From NCBI GenBank assembly GCA_964558465.1, contig CAZLEF010000003.1, positions 62,001-126,000 on the forward strand: a DNA stretch of 64,000 nucleotides. Direction: 5' to 3'. This stretch comes from JACJYC01 sp964558465 (GTDB taxonomy: Bacteria; Bacteroidota; Bacteroidia; Chitinophagales; Saprospiraceae). Below, piece after piece: positions 53,756 to 63,049 of the stretch (the stretch's first letter is position 1; every line of letters starts with the position of its first letter). The notes below the pieces were generated by a model, which had not been told where the DNA came from, did not search any database, and saw nothing but the letters and a program-made list of their open reading frames with translations. The position numbers were made by a program, and so were the translations under genes.

Positions 53756-54526
53756 ATGAGATGTACAATTTTGATTCTTTTTGTAATTATCGGCTGCTGT
53801 AACCATCCGGCTGTAAAATCAGAACAATCGATGAAAATTAAAAAAGAACAAGGATATTCTTACTTCAGGAGTTTTGATAAATTTAACCTCCGGGGTATTG
53901 ACGAATTGAATGAGGATACGATCGCCTATCCATTTGTAATGGTTTCTGAAAATGAGGGCAGAAACTCAATTAGGATAAAAGTTTGCATCGATGAAGAAAC
54001 AGAATTTGAGGATGCTTATTTAAAAGAGAGAAATATTTATCTTAAAAAGAATCTTGAATTTTTTAAAGATGAACCTCTGCCTTTTTGGCAATATTATACT
54101 TTCGTCTTGGAAGGAAAGGAGATCAGATTTTTATATCTATATGCTAAACATCCGGATGCAAATATGGAAAAGCCTGTGCTTGCTGAAATTTATGAAGCAT
54201 CACCTGTGAGTAAACAAATTTATGAATTTCCAATTTATGATACTGATTCCCCTGATCAATACAACCGAAAACTAAATATTAAACCTGATCCGTCTATCAA
54301 TTTAACGACACTAAAGGATCATGTTGCTGGAATCAGGTCTTTATCCTATACAATAAAGAATGACAGATTAATTGTAGATGAAATTTATTATGATTTTGAA
54401 ATTGAAGAGGATGAAGAAACCATATTTCGAACCAAATTGATCTATCGTTTAGACAAATATCCTCCATTTTTTGTTGATTATATTTCTCCGTTAATGCTTG
54501 AAGAAAGGATTGAAATAGAAGACTAG
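53756..54526 (+). CDS. AT-rich lipoprotein next to the clan-CD cargo, possible immunity protein
   Basis: A 256-aa protein. The ATG at 53756 gives a lipoprotein signal (MRCTILILFVIIGCC, lipobox Cys at residue 14 or 15). The rest is predicted beta-rich with many acidic residues (IEEDEETIFRTKLIYRLDKY). No family is recognised. It is AT-rich like the preceding toxin-type domain, follows it by 25 bases, and would be anchored in the envelope, so it may protect the producer. A longer in-frame reading from 53696 would overlap the cargo gene. Confidence 0.65.
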   Translation: MRCTILILFVIIGCCNHPAVKSEQSMKIKKEQGYSYFRSFDKFNLRGIDELNEDTIAYPFVMVSENEGRNSIRIKVCIDEETEFEDAYLKERNIYLKKNLEFFKDEPLPFWQYYTFVLEGKEIRFLYLYAKHPDANMEKPVLAEIYEASPVSKQIYEFPIYDTDSPDQYNRKLNIKPDPSINLTTLKDHVAGIRSLSYTIKNDRLIVDEIYYDFEIEEDEETIFRTKLIYRLDKYPPFFVDYISPLMLEERIEIED

Positions 54527-54555
54527 TTTTAATTTTTGAACATGAGATTTAATAA

Positions 54556-55083
54556 ATGAAAACCGCCAAACAAAAAACCTCCGCCACTGCCGCCGCCCCC
54601 AAAAACAAGGCGGCTAAAGGTCCTTTCTTCCAGTTGAAGAAGGAGGACAAGGAAGTTTTTTTTGGCGCAGGGGCGGGCCGGAAACCCTTTTTTAATCCGG
54701 CGCCACCCGGCGGGATCAACCCGAAACCGTTGGAAACGCAAGGCGGCCCGTTCCTGCAAAAAATGAACGGCAACCATGCGCCAGACCTCCAGAAAGCCGA
54801 CGAACCAGGGCCGGTCAGCCAACCGATCCGCGAACGGATCCAGGAGGCCGTCATTCGCGAAATGCAGGGCCGCCCCGGTGGAGAAGCGGCAGAGTCCTGG
54901 GAACTGATCGAACTATCCGGGCCGCGCCAAATGGCAAACCCCGAACCCGGTTTGGGGCCCGGCCAGGTCCGTTACCAGGCCACCTTTGAAGATTATAAAG
55001 GAGAAATCATTGAAATATCCGTCAACTATGATCAGGAAACCGGCCAGTTCGGCATCATCAAATTTGCAAGCGGGAAACCTTGA
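54556..55083 (+). CDS. Small eCIS cargo candidate with FF leader, no DUF4157
   Basis: A 175-aa protein starting MKTAKQKTSATAAAPKNKAA. It has PFF (23-25), VFF (34-36) and PFF (44-46), the same leader pattern as its neighbours, but no IQAKL segment or HExxH. The C-terminal 80 residues form a small domain (SWELIELSGPRQM, RYQATFEDYKGEIIEISVNY). Function unknown. It lies 10 bases before the giant cargo gene and could be its adaptor or antitoxin. Confidence 0.65.
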   Translation: MKTAKQKTSATAAAPKNKAAKGPFFQLKKEDKEVFFGAGAGRKPFFNPAPPGGINPKPLETQGGPFLQKMNGNHAPDLQKADEPGPVSQPIRERIQEAVIREMQGRPGGEAAESWELIELSGPRQMANPEPGLGPGQVRYQATFEDYKGEIIEISVNYDQETGQFGIIKFASGKP

Positions 55084-55093
55084 GTAAAAAACC

Positions 55094-58000
55094 ATGAAAG
55101 CCACTGAAAAAAGCACAAAATCCGCTTTCCGGCCAAACCGCCCGGAACCCTTCTTTCAGATGAAAGAGGAGAGAAATGCTTTTGGGGGTGGCGAAAAAAA
55201 TAATGCCTTCCTTTTTGGTGGAACCTCTGATCCGCCGCCTTTTTTCGCAAAAGCAGGCATTCAGGCCAAACTCGCAATCGGCCAACCCAACGACCGGTAT
55301 GAACAGGAAGCCGACGCCATGGCCGACCGGATAGTGCAAAAAAGGGCAGCAGGAGCAAACCACCCCGTTCAACGAATGTGTGCCGACTGCGCCAAAGAAA
55401 AAGAGCAGGGCATCGCCCCGAAACTCCAGACCAAATCCATCTTCGAAAGCAACGAGGAACCCGTACAGCGGAAATGCACCAAATGCGAGGCCGAAGCTGC
55501 CCGGGAAGAACAGCCTGCCATACAAACCCGCACCAGTACCGTCCTGCAAACCAGCCGGAGCGAAGAAGGCGCAGCCTCCTCCGACCTGGAAAGCCGGCTC
55601 AGCTCCACCAAAGGCGGCGGCTCGCCCCTGCCGGAGGAAACACGCTCCTCGATGGAATCTTCCTTCGGGGCCGATTTCAGCGGCGTAAAGGTCCATACCG
55701 ATTCCGGCTCGGTGCAGATGAACCAGGAACTGGGCGCACAGGCGTTCACGCATGGCAGCGATATTTATTTTAATTCGGGGAAGTACAGCCCGGGCAGTAC
55801 GGAGGGGCAACGGCTGCTGGGACATGAGCTGACGCATGTGGTGCAGCAGGGAGGAAGCCTAATCAACCGCTCTCCCTCAGGCCCAAAAAATGATCCGGGC
55901 CCGGAGGATGAAAACATTGAGATGAAGGCTGCTGAAAATTCCGTTCAGAAAAAGGGACACGAAAAAGGATGTTGTTGTCCGGAATGCAGTATTGAAAAAG
56001 GTCCTGAGAAAATTTCCCGGGATACCCAAAATCAGCCAGTACAAAAAAAACAGGTAAATGGCTCCCTGATCCAATTGAAACCTGGAAGCGTGGTCAGCCA
56101 CACCTTTCTGGGAGTCGGGGTGAGCGGCGGGGTGGATCGCAAGTTAAGAGACCGGTTGAACCTGGTGCAGTCTGAACTTCAAAGACAATACGACGCCCTG
56201 CCCGCCGCAGGTAAACCGGCTACTTTAAAGGATTACGCCGGACTGGACACGATTAAAGGCTATCAGAACCGAAAAGGCAACCACGGCACGGGCAAGGCAG
56301 TTGATGTAAATTATCGGAACCAACCTTACATTGCCACGAGGACAACCGAAGGCGGCACGACCACCTTTGGTGGGGAAGAAGGTAAAGCAAGCAGAGGAAC
56401 CAGAGCGCTTCGACAGCCTGCAGTCGAAGTATATGACAGAGCGGTCAGCTTTACGCGAACAAACTCTTTGACGACGGATACAGCAGATATTGGCAACCGA
56501 CGTGAAGGAGAATCCGCCACAAATGTTTACCGCCGGTTTAAACGAACCTCCGATGCCCTGGCCCAATATTTCAGTCTCGCTTTTCATAACAATTACGATG
56601 AGGTAAAAAGGCGCCCCGTCAAAAACCCGGAAACCGCTGCCGAATCGGACCTTTTAGCCATTCCGACAACGGAAAGAATTGACGAAACCATAGCTATCCC
56701 TTCCATTACTGCTTTTATGAACAACAGGGATTGGCAGGCCGTTCACCCCAACTATCCGTTGACACCCAGAGAACAATATTTCAGGATACTCAGAGATTAT
56801 GAGATCGTGCGAAAACCCATGCAGCGAGGCAACCCTGCTGAAAGGCCTAAAGATACCCGCAATCCGGCCAAAGGTTTTCTCCATCTGCCCGAGCATTTTG
56901 TGGTAGCCATGATGGATGTGGGAAAACTGCGCTGGGGCGCTTGTGAATTCAGTGCAAAATCGAACGGCGATATCCACCATTTCGATTTGTCAACGCCTCA
57001 TCATTCCCCTGCTCTGACGTCTGGTTTAGGCGCCGGCCCCGCACAGGTACTGTGGAAGGTCGATAGATCCTCTTCTCCGCCCGCTGTCAAAAAACTGGGT
57101 TTCTGGGAATATTTCCAGGCCCATTTTTCCGAAGTCCTGCCTACGGGCATTTATGAAATGTACGCCCATCCGGTGGTCATGGCCGGCGATACCTATCTGA
57201 AGATTTATAAAAAAGACGGAACCCTCCAGTTTTGGCCCACCAATGAGTATAATCTGGTGGAAATGCCGAATGACTTTGGCCAGCGGGGGGGCAAAGATGT
57301 ACTTGGAGGGAGAATCGTCAATTACTCCGCCGACGACGTGGAAACAACGGAAGGCGATCGCTACATGTCTCCGGAGGCCGCCGCCGCTCTCATTAACACG
57401 ATGGGCAGGTTCCAGTTAAGTTCCAGAAATGCGCAGCTCGCAATGGGGGATGCTTCTACCAGTAAAGGCGGCTCTCCCCGGATTGAGGCGGGAAAAAGCA
57501 AACGGCATCAGACCCATTATAAAGGTAATGCCTTTGATGCCCGTTATTTAAACGCCCAGGGACAATCAAAGGTCATCGGTGACGGTGCATTCGATACCAA
57601 TGCCAATTATGATTTTATTAAAACGGCTGTCGATGAAGGTTACCGCTACGTCATCATCGGAACGGATAAGGTTTTTAAAGATCTGTACAATAAACTTAAA
57701 TCCCTGCGGTCGATTTATAAAGGATTAAAGGTAGCAAGGGAAAAACACCACAATGATCATATGCACCTCGCCTTTAACAAAAAGACCCCTAAAGGCAAAA
57801 TTAAACCGGTGAAAAAATCCCGGGCAATGGAAACCTTCTGGTCACCGGTAATCAGATATTTTGGCGGCGATCCCGACGATGTATTTGTACCTATGCAGCG
57901 GAAGTTGGAGAATCCCAGTGGTCAGGATCCTTTGAAAAAACGACCTGGAACTTTAACCACTCCTGGTATCCAAAAATCGGTTGACGAAAGCGTGACGGAA

Positions 58001-59863
58001 CGCCAAAAACCCAACGCCCAGGTTTGTCTGGTCCACCTCCACGGCAACGAAGAAAATGCCCTTCAAGTCGCCCTGGATGCCCAAAACCAGTATTGCGCCA
58101 ATCTGGTACACCTGACCAATGTCCAGTTGCCGGCAAATGTTTCTTTTACCAACCACCGGCATATTACCGTAAGGGTGACACAGGGCGGAACGCAGCAAAC
58201 CTGGACGGTCGACCCCAACCGCATTTTTACTGAACGCGGAATCCGCCAACAATTGCGGGGTTGCCCTGCCGGGATCAAACCCGCTGTTGAGCGCGACCTC
58301 CGGACCTTCCGGGACGGCCAGTTACTCCCAGCCATCCGGCGGTGCCGTGCAGGACAGACAGCCGGAGAAGGCCTGGCCGGGCAACTCCCCGTAGTAGCCC
58401 TGCATAATAATACCCCGGACGAATTGACGATCCAAAACGCAGTACCCAGGAGAGCGCGAGTTCGTCGGGGAACCGCTACCGGCGGTCACCGGAACCCGTC
58501 CGTAGTACCCGGCGAGGACCACGATGATTTTTTGCTGGTAACAACGCCCGCTGATTTTCAGGCACTGAGAGCGCATCGCAATATAGTTCTCCAGAAAACC
58601 AATCTGGTCGGAACCCGGAGCGACGACGGCTCCCTTTCTGTCGCTCTGTCAAATGACCGTTATATCAACATCGAAGCGGAAGGCAAAACTTTTACCGGCC
58701 GTACCAGTAGCGAATTTCAAACCAATTGGGATATGGCCACTGAGGTTTTGCAGCACCTGGGAGTCAATCAATGCGACAGTTCGGGAAATACGATTCCCGC
58801 CACAGGCCAGACAGGAGGAAGAGAAGAAACCGCTGCGCAAAACGCAACATTTAATTTGTGGGAAACCCTTCGTCAATTCAGGGATGTTTTTTCTGAGGAA
58901 GGAGAAAATCCTTCTCCGGCGCCGGCTGTTCAAACCAGCCCGGAAGTAAAAGAACCAGAAACCGGGCAATCCAAAAAAACAACCCTCCAGCCGGAAAACC
59001 CACTGACCCTCGCACCGGAAAAAATTCAAAAACAGGCAAACAATCCGCTCACCTCTGCCGATTTGCCGGCGATTTCAAGCGGAACGCGTGCTACCCGTGT
59101 ACAGCGAACGGCATTCATGAGGGACGTGTACGACCGGCAGGTCAGGCTTTGGACCTCCCAGGGAGCGCCCTATATCCACAGCGTTCCCCCTGCCGATCTC
59201 CAAACCTTGTCCTCAAGGGACTCAATGCCTTCTCGCACTATTCAGTTGCACCGAAATATTATCGGAAATGTGCAGTCGCTGCTGGCCCAAGCCAGAACGG
59301 ACCTGGCAACTGCCCGCAGCGCCAGCGACCCACGAGTAGCCCGGGTGACCGATGTGCGCGTCCGGAGCGGTTACCGTTCTGCTACAGAACAATTCGGAAT
59401 CTGGAACCAATGGTATCCTCAGTATTATACGGATACTCAGGCTCATCGCCGTACATTACCCGGAGGTGAATTTGGGCCTGACGCAGCGCAGTACCTGGCA
59501 GAATACATCAATGTCCGCGTTTTTTCGCCGGGGTACAGTCCCCACCAGCAAGGCCAAACAATCGATATCACCTACCGGGAAAACGGGCGCTGGGCTAAAG
59601 CAGAAACCGATCCCACTACACTGGCGCAATGGAATGCTTCCTGGCTTTTTGACTGGATGCAGCAGCACGCTCCTGCTTACGGCCTGGCGCAAAATCCCAA
59701 CCTGAACGAACCCTGGCATTGGGAAACCCGGCCTTTTGATGCGGCGATGATTATTATGGGGAGGTTGATCCGAAGGCTTGTCGAAGAAGCTATAAGGCTG
59801 TTGAATACCGTTTTGGGTCCGGAAGAAGATGAGGGTGATTCTAGAGCTCCAAACCCTGAGTAA
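55094..59863 (+). CDS. Giant eCIS cargo: DUF4157 plus four zinc-peptidase-like motif sets
   Basis: A 1589-aa protein. The leader has PFF at 19-21 and 49-51, IQAKLAIGQPND, CxxC pairs, and the DUF4157 motif HELTH at 244-248. A Cys cluster GCCCPEC is at 292-298. LAS-type set 1: NHGTGKAVD (H397, D404) and NGDIHHFD (D626, H628). LAS-type set 2: THYKGNAFD (H808, D815) and HHNDHMHLAF (885-894). An M14-like set: LHGNEEN (H983, E986), VALHNNT (H1104) and INIEAEG (E1194). LAS-type set 3: YSPHQQGQTID (H1484, D1491) and EPWHWE (H1542). LAS and M14 enzymes cut peptidoglycan peptides or C-terminal residues, so this is a likely cell-wall-degrading cargo. The motif assignments are by eye. Confidence 0.8.
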   Translation: MKATEKSTKSAFRPNRPEPFFQMKEERNAFGGGEKNNAFLFGGTSDPPPFFAKAGIQAKLAIGQPNDRYEQEADAMADRIVQKRAAGANHPVQRMCADCAKEKEQGIAPKLQTKSIFESNEEPVQRKCTKCEAEAAREEQPAIQTRTSTVLQTSRSEEGAASSDLESRLSSTKGGGSPLPEETRSSMESSFGADFSGVKVHTDSGSVQMNQELGAQAFTHGSDIYFNSGKYSPGSTEGQRLLGHELTHVVQQGGSLINRSPSGPKNDPGPEDENIEMKAAENSVQKKGHEKGCCCPECSIEKGPEKISRDTQNQPVQKKQVNGSLIQLKPGSVVSHTFLGVGVSGGVDRKLRDRLNLVQSELQRQYDALPAAGKPATLKDYAGLDTIKGYQNRKGNHGTGKAVDVNYRNQPYIATRTTEGGTTTFGGEEGKASRGTRALRQPAVEVYDRAVSFTRTNSLTTDTADIGNRREGESATNVYRRFKRTSDALAQYFSLAFHNNYDEVKRRPVKNPETAAESDLLAIPTTERIDETIAIPSITAFMNNRDWQAVHPNYPLTPREQYFRILRDYEIVRKPMQRGNPAERPKDTRNPAKGFLHLPEHFVVAMMDVGKLRWGACEFSAKSNGDIHHFDLSTPHHSPALTSGLGAGPAQVLWKVDRSSSPPAVKKLGFWEYFQAHFSEVLPTGIYEMYAHPVVMAGDTYLKIYKKDGTLQFWPTNEYNLVEMPNDFGQRGGKDVLGGRIVNYSADDVETTEGDRYMSPEAAAALINTMGRFQLSSRNAQLAMGDASTSKGGSPRIEAGKSKRHQTHYKGNAFDARYLNAQGQSKVIGDGAFDTNANYDFIKTAVDEGYRYVIIGTDKVFKDLYNKLKSLRSIYKGLKVAREKHHNDHMHLAFNKKTPKGKIKPVKKSRAMETFWSPVIRYFGGDPDDVFVPMQRKLENPSGQDPLKKRPGTLTTPGIQKSVDESVTERQKPNAQVCLVHLHGNEENALQVALDAQNQYCANLVHLTNVQLPANVSFTNHRHITVRVTQGGTQQTWTVDPNRIFTERGIRQQLRGCPAGIKPAVERDLRTFRDGQLLPAIRRCRAGQTAGEGLAGQLPVVALHNNTPDELTIQNAVPRRARVRRGTATGGHRNPSVVPGEDHDDFLLVTTPADFQALRAHRNIVLQKTNLVGTRSDDGSLSVALSNDRYINIEAEGKTFTGRTSSEFQTNWDMATEVLQHLGVNQCDSSGNTIPATGQTGGREETAAQNATFNLWETLRQFRDVFSEEGENPSPAPAVQTSPEVKEPETGQSKKTTLQPENPLTLAPEKIQKQANNPLTSADLPAISSGTRATRVQRTAFMRDVYDRQVRLWTSQGAPYIHSVPPADLQTLSSRDSMPSRTIQLHRNIIGNVQSLLAQARTDLATARSASDPRVARVTDVRVRSGYRSATEQFGIWNQWYPQYYTDTQAHRRTLPGGEFGPDAAQYLAEYINVRVFSPGYSPHQQGQTIDITYRENGRWAKAETDPTTLAQWNASWLFDWMQQHAPAYGLAQNPNLNEPWHWETRPFDAAMIIMGRLIRRLVEEAIRLLNTVLGPEEDEGDSRAPNPE

Positions 59864-59944
59864 ACCGCATTTTTTATTTGAAAAATTGATATGAAATGGG
59901 CATCGCTAAATCCAAAACTACAACTCAAAATACCTGGATATAAA

Positions 59945-61381
59945 ATGAAGTTCCGAACAGAAACGATCGGCGTCAATCACACTACTCAAAAGACTCATTC
60001 CGCTTCCCCAACAAAGGAAACCGGAAAAGACGCCTTCTTTTCTGATCAGACCAGGTCCACCCCGTTCTTTGGCCCCAGTAAGGCCTCGTTCTTTTCCGGG
60101 AACGGGCTTCAGACAAAACCAGGTGGGGATAATCAGGCAGAATCGAAAGCTGGTCTGCCTGAATTACAAATGAAGCCGGGCGACTGTAAATTGCCGTTAA
60201 TGGGCAGCAAACAATTTGCCGGAGAAATTAAGGCACTCAAAGAGAAAGGCCAAATTACATCAACCGAAGCGGATAAGTTGTTGAAGGACTATGGTGTTTC
60301 CGGAAAAATTAGCAGGTGCGTTCGGGCGCATTTAATCCATGACTTAAAAACAAAAGGGGGTACGACGCCGGCCTCAAAGCCGGCTGTGCAAACTCCGCCT
60401 CCGGCTGCCCCGGCCCGGGTAAAAACGCCCCCAGCCTCAGGTAAACAGCCGGCCGCCACTGCAAGGACCTCCGTACCGCTCCCTTTGATTTTATCGGACG
60501 CTGACCGGAAAATTCAAGCGTCGCTTGAACAGTTTTTGGACCGGTTTTCAAATATTCAGGTAACAGTAACATGGATTGAAAATACAGGCCAAAACAGTGT
60601 GCAAAAAAGTGAAGTGATATCGGTGCATCCGCCCTATTTTATTGCTTTAGGAAAAACCGTGGAATCTGCTAAAGACAATCGGGATGCAGAAAGAAAAATA
60701 AAAGCATTTTTTAAAGAAATGGATAAAAGTGTTGAAAAAGGCGGGTTCGGACTTCACAATGCTTTAATAGCTAAAGCGAGTCCTGAAGAAATTCAACTGA
60801 TATTGCAAAGGGCGCTCGACCAAAATTTAATTAAACCCGGCAAAGGACAAACCCGGCCCAATAACAAAGATATGCAGGATTGGCTGAAGCTGCATGGTAT
60901 TGGCGTTGATTGCTCAGGTTATGTTTCCCAGGCTTTGAACCAGATAATGAGAGAAATGATATACGGACCGCTTTCGAAAGAACAGGAATTGGATGTCGCT
61001 GACATCTATTCCGGCAATCTGAAAGGAGGAAGAGGAAAAGGACGGAGGTTTGAAAAGGTAGAAACACCTAAAGAGATACGCCCAGGGGATACTATGCACG
61101 TTGACAGACCTGACGAAGGAGATAAAAAAGCTATAGATCATATCAGGATCATTATGAGTGTAAGAATTACCCCCGAAGGATATTTTGAATTTACAACTGC
61201 CGAATCCACTGCAGGTGGGCCGCGCAGTGCAACCTGGCGGTATAAAAATCCCGATAAATTTGGAGATAAAAATCCACTTGAAACTTTAAAATCAGGCAAG
61301 GATTGGAAGGCTGGGAAGAAAAGTAAAGAAACCATAACTTATGGCAGATATAAACAATTAAAAACAGTTTTAAATAAATAA
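59945..61381 (+). CDS. eCIS cargo candidate: FF leader plus NlpC/P60-like cysteine peptidase
   Basis: A 478-aa protein. FF pairs are at residues 31-32, 41-42 and 49-50, exactly the spacing in the partial gene at 63050. No DUF4157 HExxH is present. A Pro/Ala/Thr linker follows (about 140-180). The C-terminal domain has VDCSGYVSQALNQIM (likely nucleophile Cys), RPGDTMHVDRP and AIDHIRIIMSVR (likely His), the Cys-His order of NlpC/P60 or CHAP-like wall peptidases. I chose the ATG at 59945 because it aligns with the start of the paralogue at 63050; an in-frame ATG at 59891 would add 18 residues. The window also holds a short relative of its C-terminal half at 62649. Confidence 0.75.
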   Translation: MKFRTETIGVNHTTQKTHSASPTKETGKDAFFSDQTRSTPFFGPSKASFFSGNGLQTKPGGDNQAESKAGLPELQMKPGDCKLPLMGSKQFAGEIKALKEKGQITSTEADKLLKDYGVSGKISRCVRAHLIHDLKTKGGTTPASKPAVQTPPPAAPARVKTPPASGKQPAATARTSVPLPLILSDADRKIQASLEQFLDRFSNIQVTVTWIENTGQNSVQKSEVISVHPPYFIALGKTVESAKDNRDAERKIKAFFKEMDKSVEKGGFGLHNALIAKASPEEIQLILQRALDQNLIKPGKGQTRPNNKDMQDWLKLHGIGVDCSGYVSQALNQIMREMIYGPLSKEQELDVADIYSGNLKGGRGKGRRFEKVETPKEIRPGDTMHVDRPDEGDKKAIDHIRIIMSVRITPEGYFEFTTAESTAGGPRSATWRYKNPDKFGDKNPLETLKSGKDWKAGKKSKETITYGRYKQLKTVLNK

Positions 61382-61385
61382 TTGA

Positions 61386-62615
61386 TTGAAAACCGCCGAA
61401 CAAAATACAACCTCCACCACCCAGCGCCGCCACCAGCAGCAGCCCGGGGGCCCCTTCCTGAAAAAGGACGGCGAAGGTGTATTTTTTTCGGAAAACGCTT
61501 ATCAGTTTCTGTCTCCCTTTGGCGGAAAGGAATACAATACACCTTTCTTCTCCCAATCCAACATCCAGGCCAAGCTCACCATCGGCCAATCCGGCGACCC
61601 CTCCGAACAGGAAGCCGACGCAATGGCGGATAAGGTGGTGAGCCATCCGTCAGAGAACCGTTCCAATTTTGTTATAGGTAGAAACGGCGGGCCTTCTGCA
61701 AAAACCGGCAATAATTGGAACAAAGGGCAGCCGGAAAATATTTCGAAAAATCTGTTGCTCTTAAAATCCAATTCGGATGTCACCCTCGATAATATGATAA
61801 CCAGGGGACAGGTAGGGAAATATAATTACCAAAAAATATTTGACCCTGAATCCTTCAGGAAAATCGTTTTGAGGGCCCTGTTAAAACCTTATTTGCAGTC
61901 GCCTAAAAATAGAAGTGTCAGAAAAGGAGAGGTCCCTTATAATATGAGACTTGAAAGTTATGCCCAGGTTGAGCCCCGGTATTCAGACTTTATTGATCGG
62001 CTTATTGATCAGGATATTCCATTCGGCAGGTGGAGTTATTACATTGCAATTGCAGAGGTGGAGTCCACAGTAAAAGAGAAAAAAAAGCCATTATTTGAAG
62101 CCCAGGGACATATGCAAATTGTAGCGCATTCTTTACAGGATACTGTTAAAACCGCCTTGAATCTTGGGCATCCCCTCTTATCTGCCAGAGCTTTGGCCAT
62201 ATTAGACAACTCAGGCGGTGAAATTTATTTACCCAAAAAGGAAGCAAGAGCAGTCCATCCCCGGATTCGGAAAAGGTATGCTGAAAACATAAGCAAATGG
62301 AATAAATATATTTTAAACAATCAGTTTATGTTATTCGAATTTATGCAGGATGTAAATCTTGAAATCCTGCGGAAATCTCCGGCCTTAAAATCAAGGAGCA
62401 TTTGGATGCGAACTTTTTATTCTGCCATGGCCCACAGAGGAGGAGCCGGATCAGTTCAGAAGTATATGGGAAAATCACAAAAGCCTATCGAAAAATTTAA
62501 ACAAATTAAATATTATGGTTGGCAGGTGGCTACTCGGAAAATCTGGCTTGACAATTGGATTTATTATGAAGTACTAAAAGAGTTGGAACGAAGATCATAC
62601 TATCCAGGGGGGTAA
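61386..62615 (+). CDS. eCIS cargo candidate with truncated DUF4157 leader, unknown C-terminus
   Basis: A 409-aa protein read from a TTG at 61386; the following codons (KTAEQNTTSTT) align with the ATG start of the gene at 54556, supporting TTG as the start. The leader has PFL (23-25), VFF (32-34), PFF (53-55) and IQAKLTIGQSGD, then EQEADAMADKVVSH, after which the DUF4157 core including HELTH is missing. Residues about 110-409 are helical and basic (RIRKRYAENISKWNKYILNN) with no recognised family. The DNA is AT-richer than the leader, consistent with a swapped C-terminal module. It starts 4 bases after the preceding stop. Confidence 0.7.
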   Translation: MKTAEQNTTSTTQRRHQQQPGGPFLKKDGEGVFFSENAYQFLSPFGGKEYNTPFFSQSNIQAKLTIGQSGDPSEQEADAMADKVVSHPSENRSNFVIGRNGGPSAKTGNNWNKGQPENISKNLLLLKSNSDVTLDNMITRGQVGKYNYQKIFDPESFRKIVLRALLKPYLQSPKNRSVRKGEVPYNMRLESYAQVEPRYSDFIDRLIDQDIPFGRWSYYIAIAEVESTVKEKKKPLFEAQGHMQIVAHSLQDTVKTALNLGHPLLSARALAILDNSGGEIYLPKKEARAVHPRIRKRYAENISKWNKYILNNQFMLFEFMQDVNLEILRKSPALKSRSIWMRTFYSAMAHRGGAGSVQKYMGKSQKPIEKFKQIKYYGWQVATRKIWLDNWIYYEVLKELERRSYYPGG

Positions 62616-62648
62616 GAACCTGAATACTCGTACAGTTAAAACAACACC

Positions 62649-63035
62649 ATGAAAACAGCCGGGAAAAGCCTAAATATCGAACGCACCGCCCACAGCTATG
62701 GCGATTATCCGCTGGTTCGGACGCCGGCTGACCTCCGGATCGGCGATGTCTGGCTGGTCAATTGCGGCGGCTGGCGAAGGGCCAGGCGCGGAAGACCCCG
62801 AACCTGTACTCGCTGGGGGCATATCCGAATTGTCTCCGACGTGCAGCGCGTGACCGAGAACGGCGTCCAGAAAGTGGAATTCCAAACCGCAGAATCCACG
62901 GGCGGGTCCAGAAGTCCGCGCGCAGGCCAGGTCGGCCGCTCCTGGAGGACCAATAACCTGACAACCTTCAACCCGGTAGTGAGACAACCGGCGGGGGAAC
63001 GAGTTCGCAACGGAGAATTTCACAGGCCATTTTAA
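62649..63035 (+). CDS. Small protein resembling the C-terminal half of the NlpC/P60-like cargo
   Basis: A 128-aa protein starting MKTAGKSLNIERTAHSYGDY. RIGDVWLVN, GHIRIVSDVQ and EFQTAESTGGSRSP align with PGDTMHVDRP, DHIRIIMSV and FTTAESTAGGPRSA of the NlpC/P60-like cargo at 59945. The half with the nucleophile Cys (DCSGY) and the FF leader are both absent. It may be a decayed cargo gene, a regulatory decoy, or a separate small protein. The reading frame is intact. Confidence 0.6.
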   Translation: MKTAGKSLNIERTAHSYGDYPLVRTPADLRIGDVWLVNCGGWRRARRGRPRTCTRWGHIRIVSDVQRVTENGVQKVEFQTAESTGGSRSPRAGQVGRSWRTNNLTTFNPVVRQPAGERVRNGEFHRPF

Positions 63036-63049
63036 AACCTGAAGTATCC

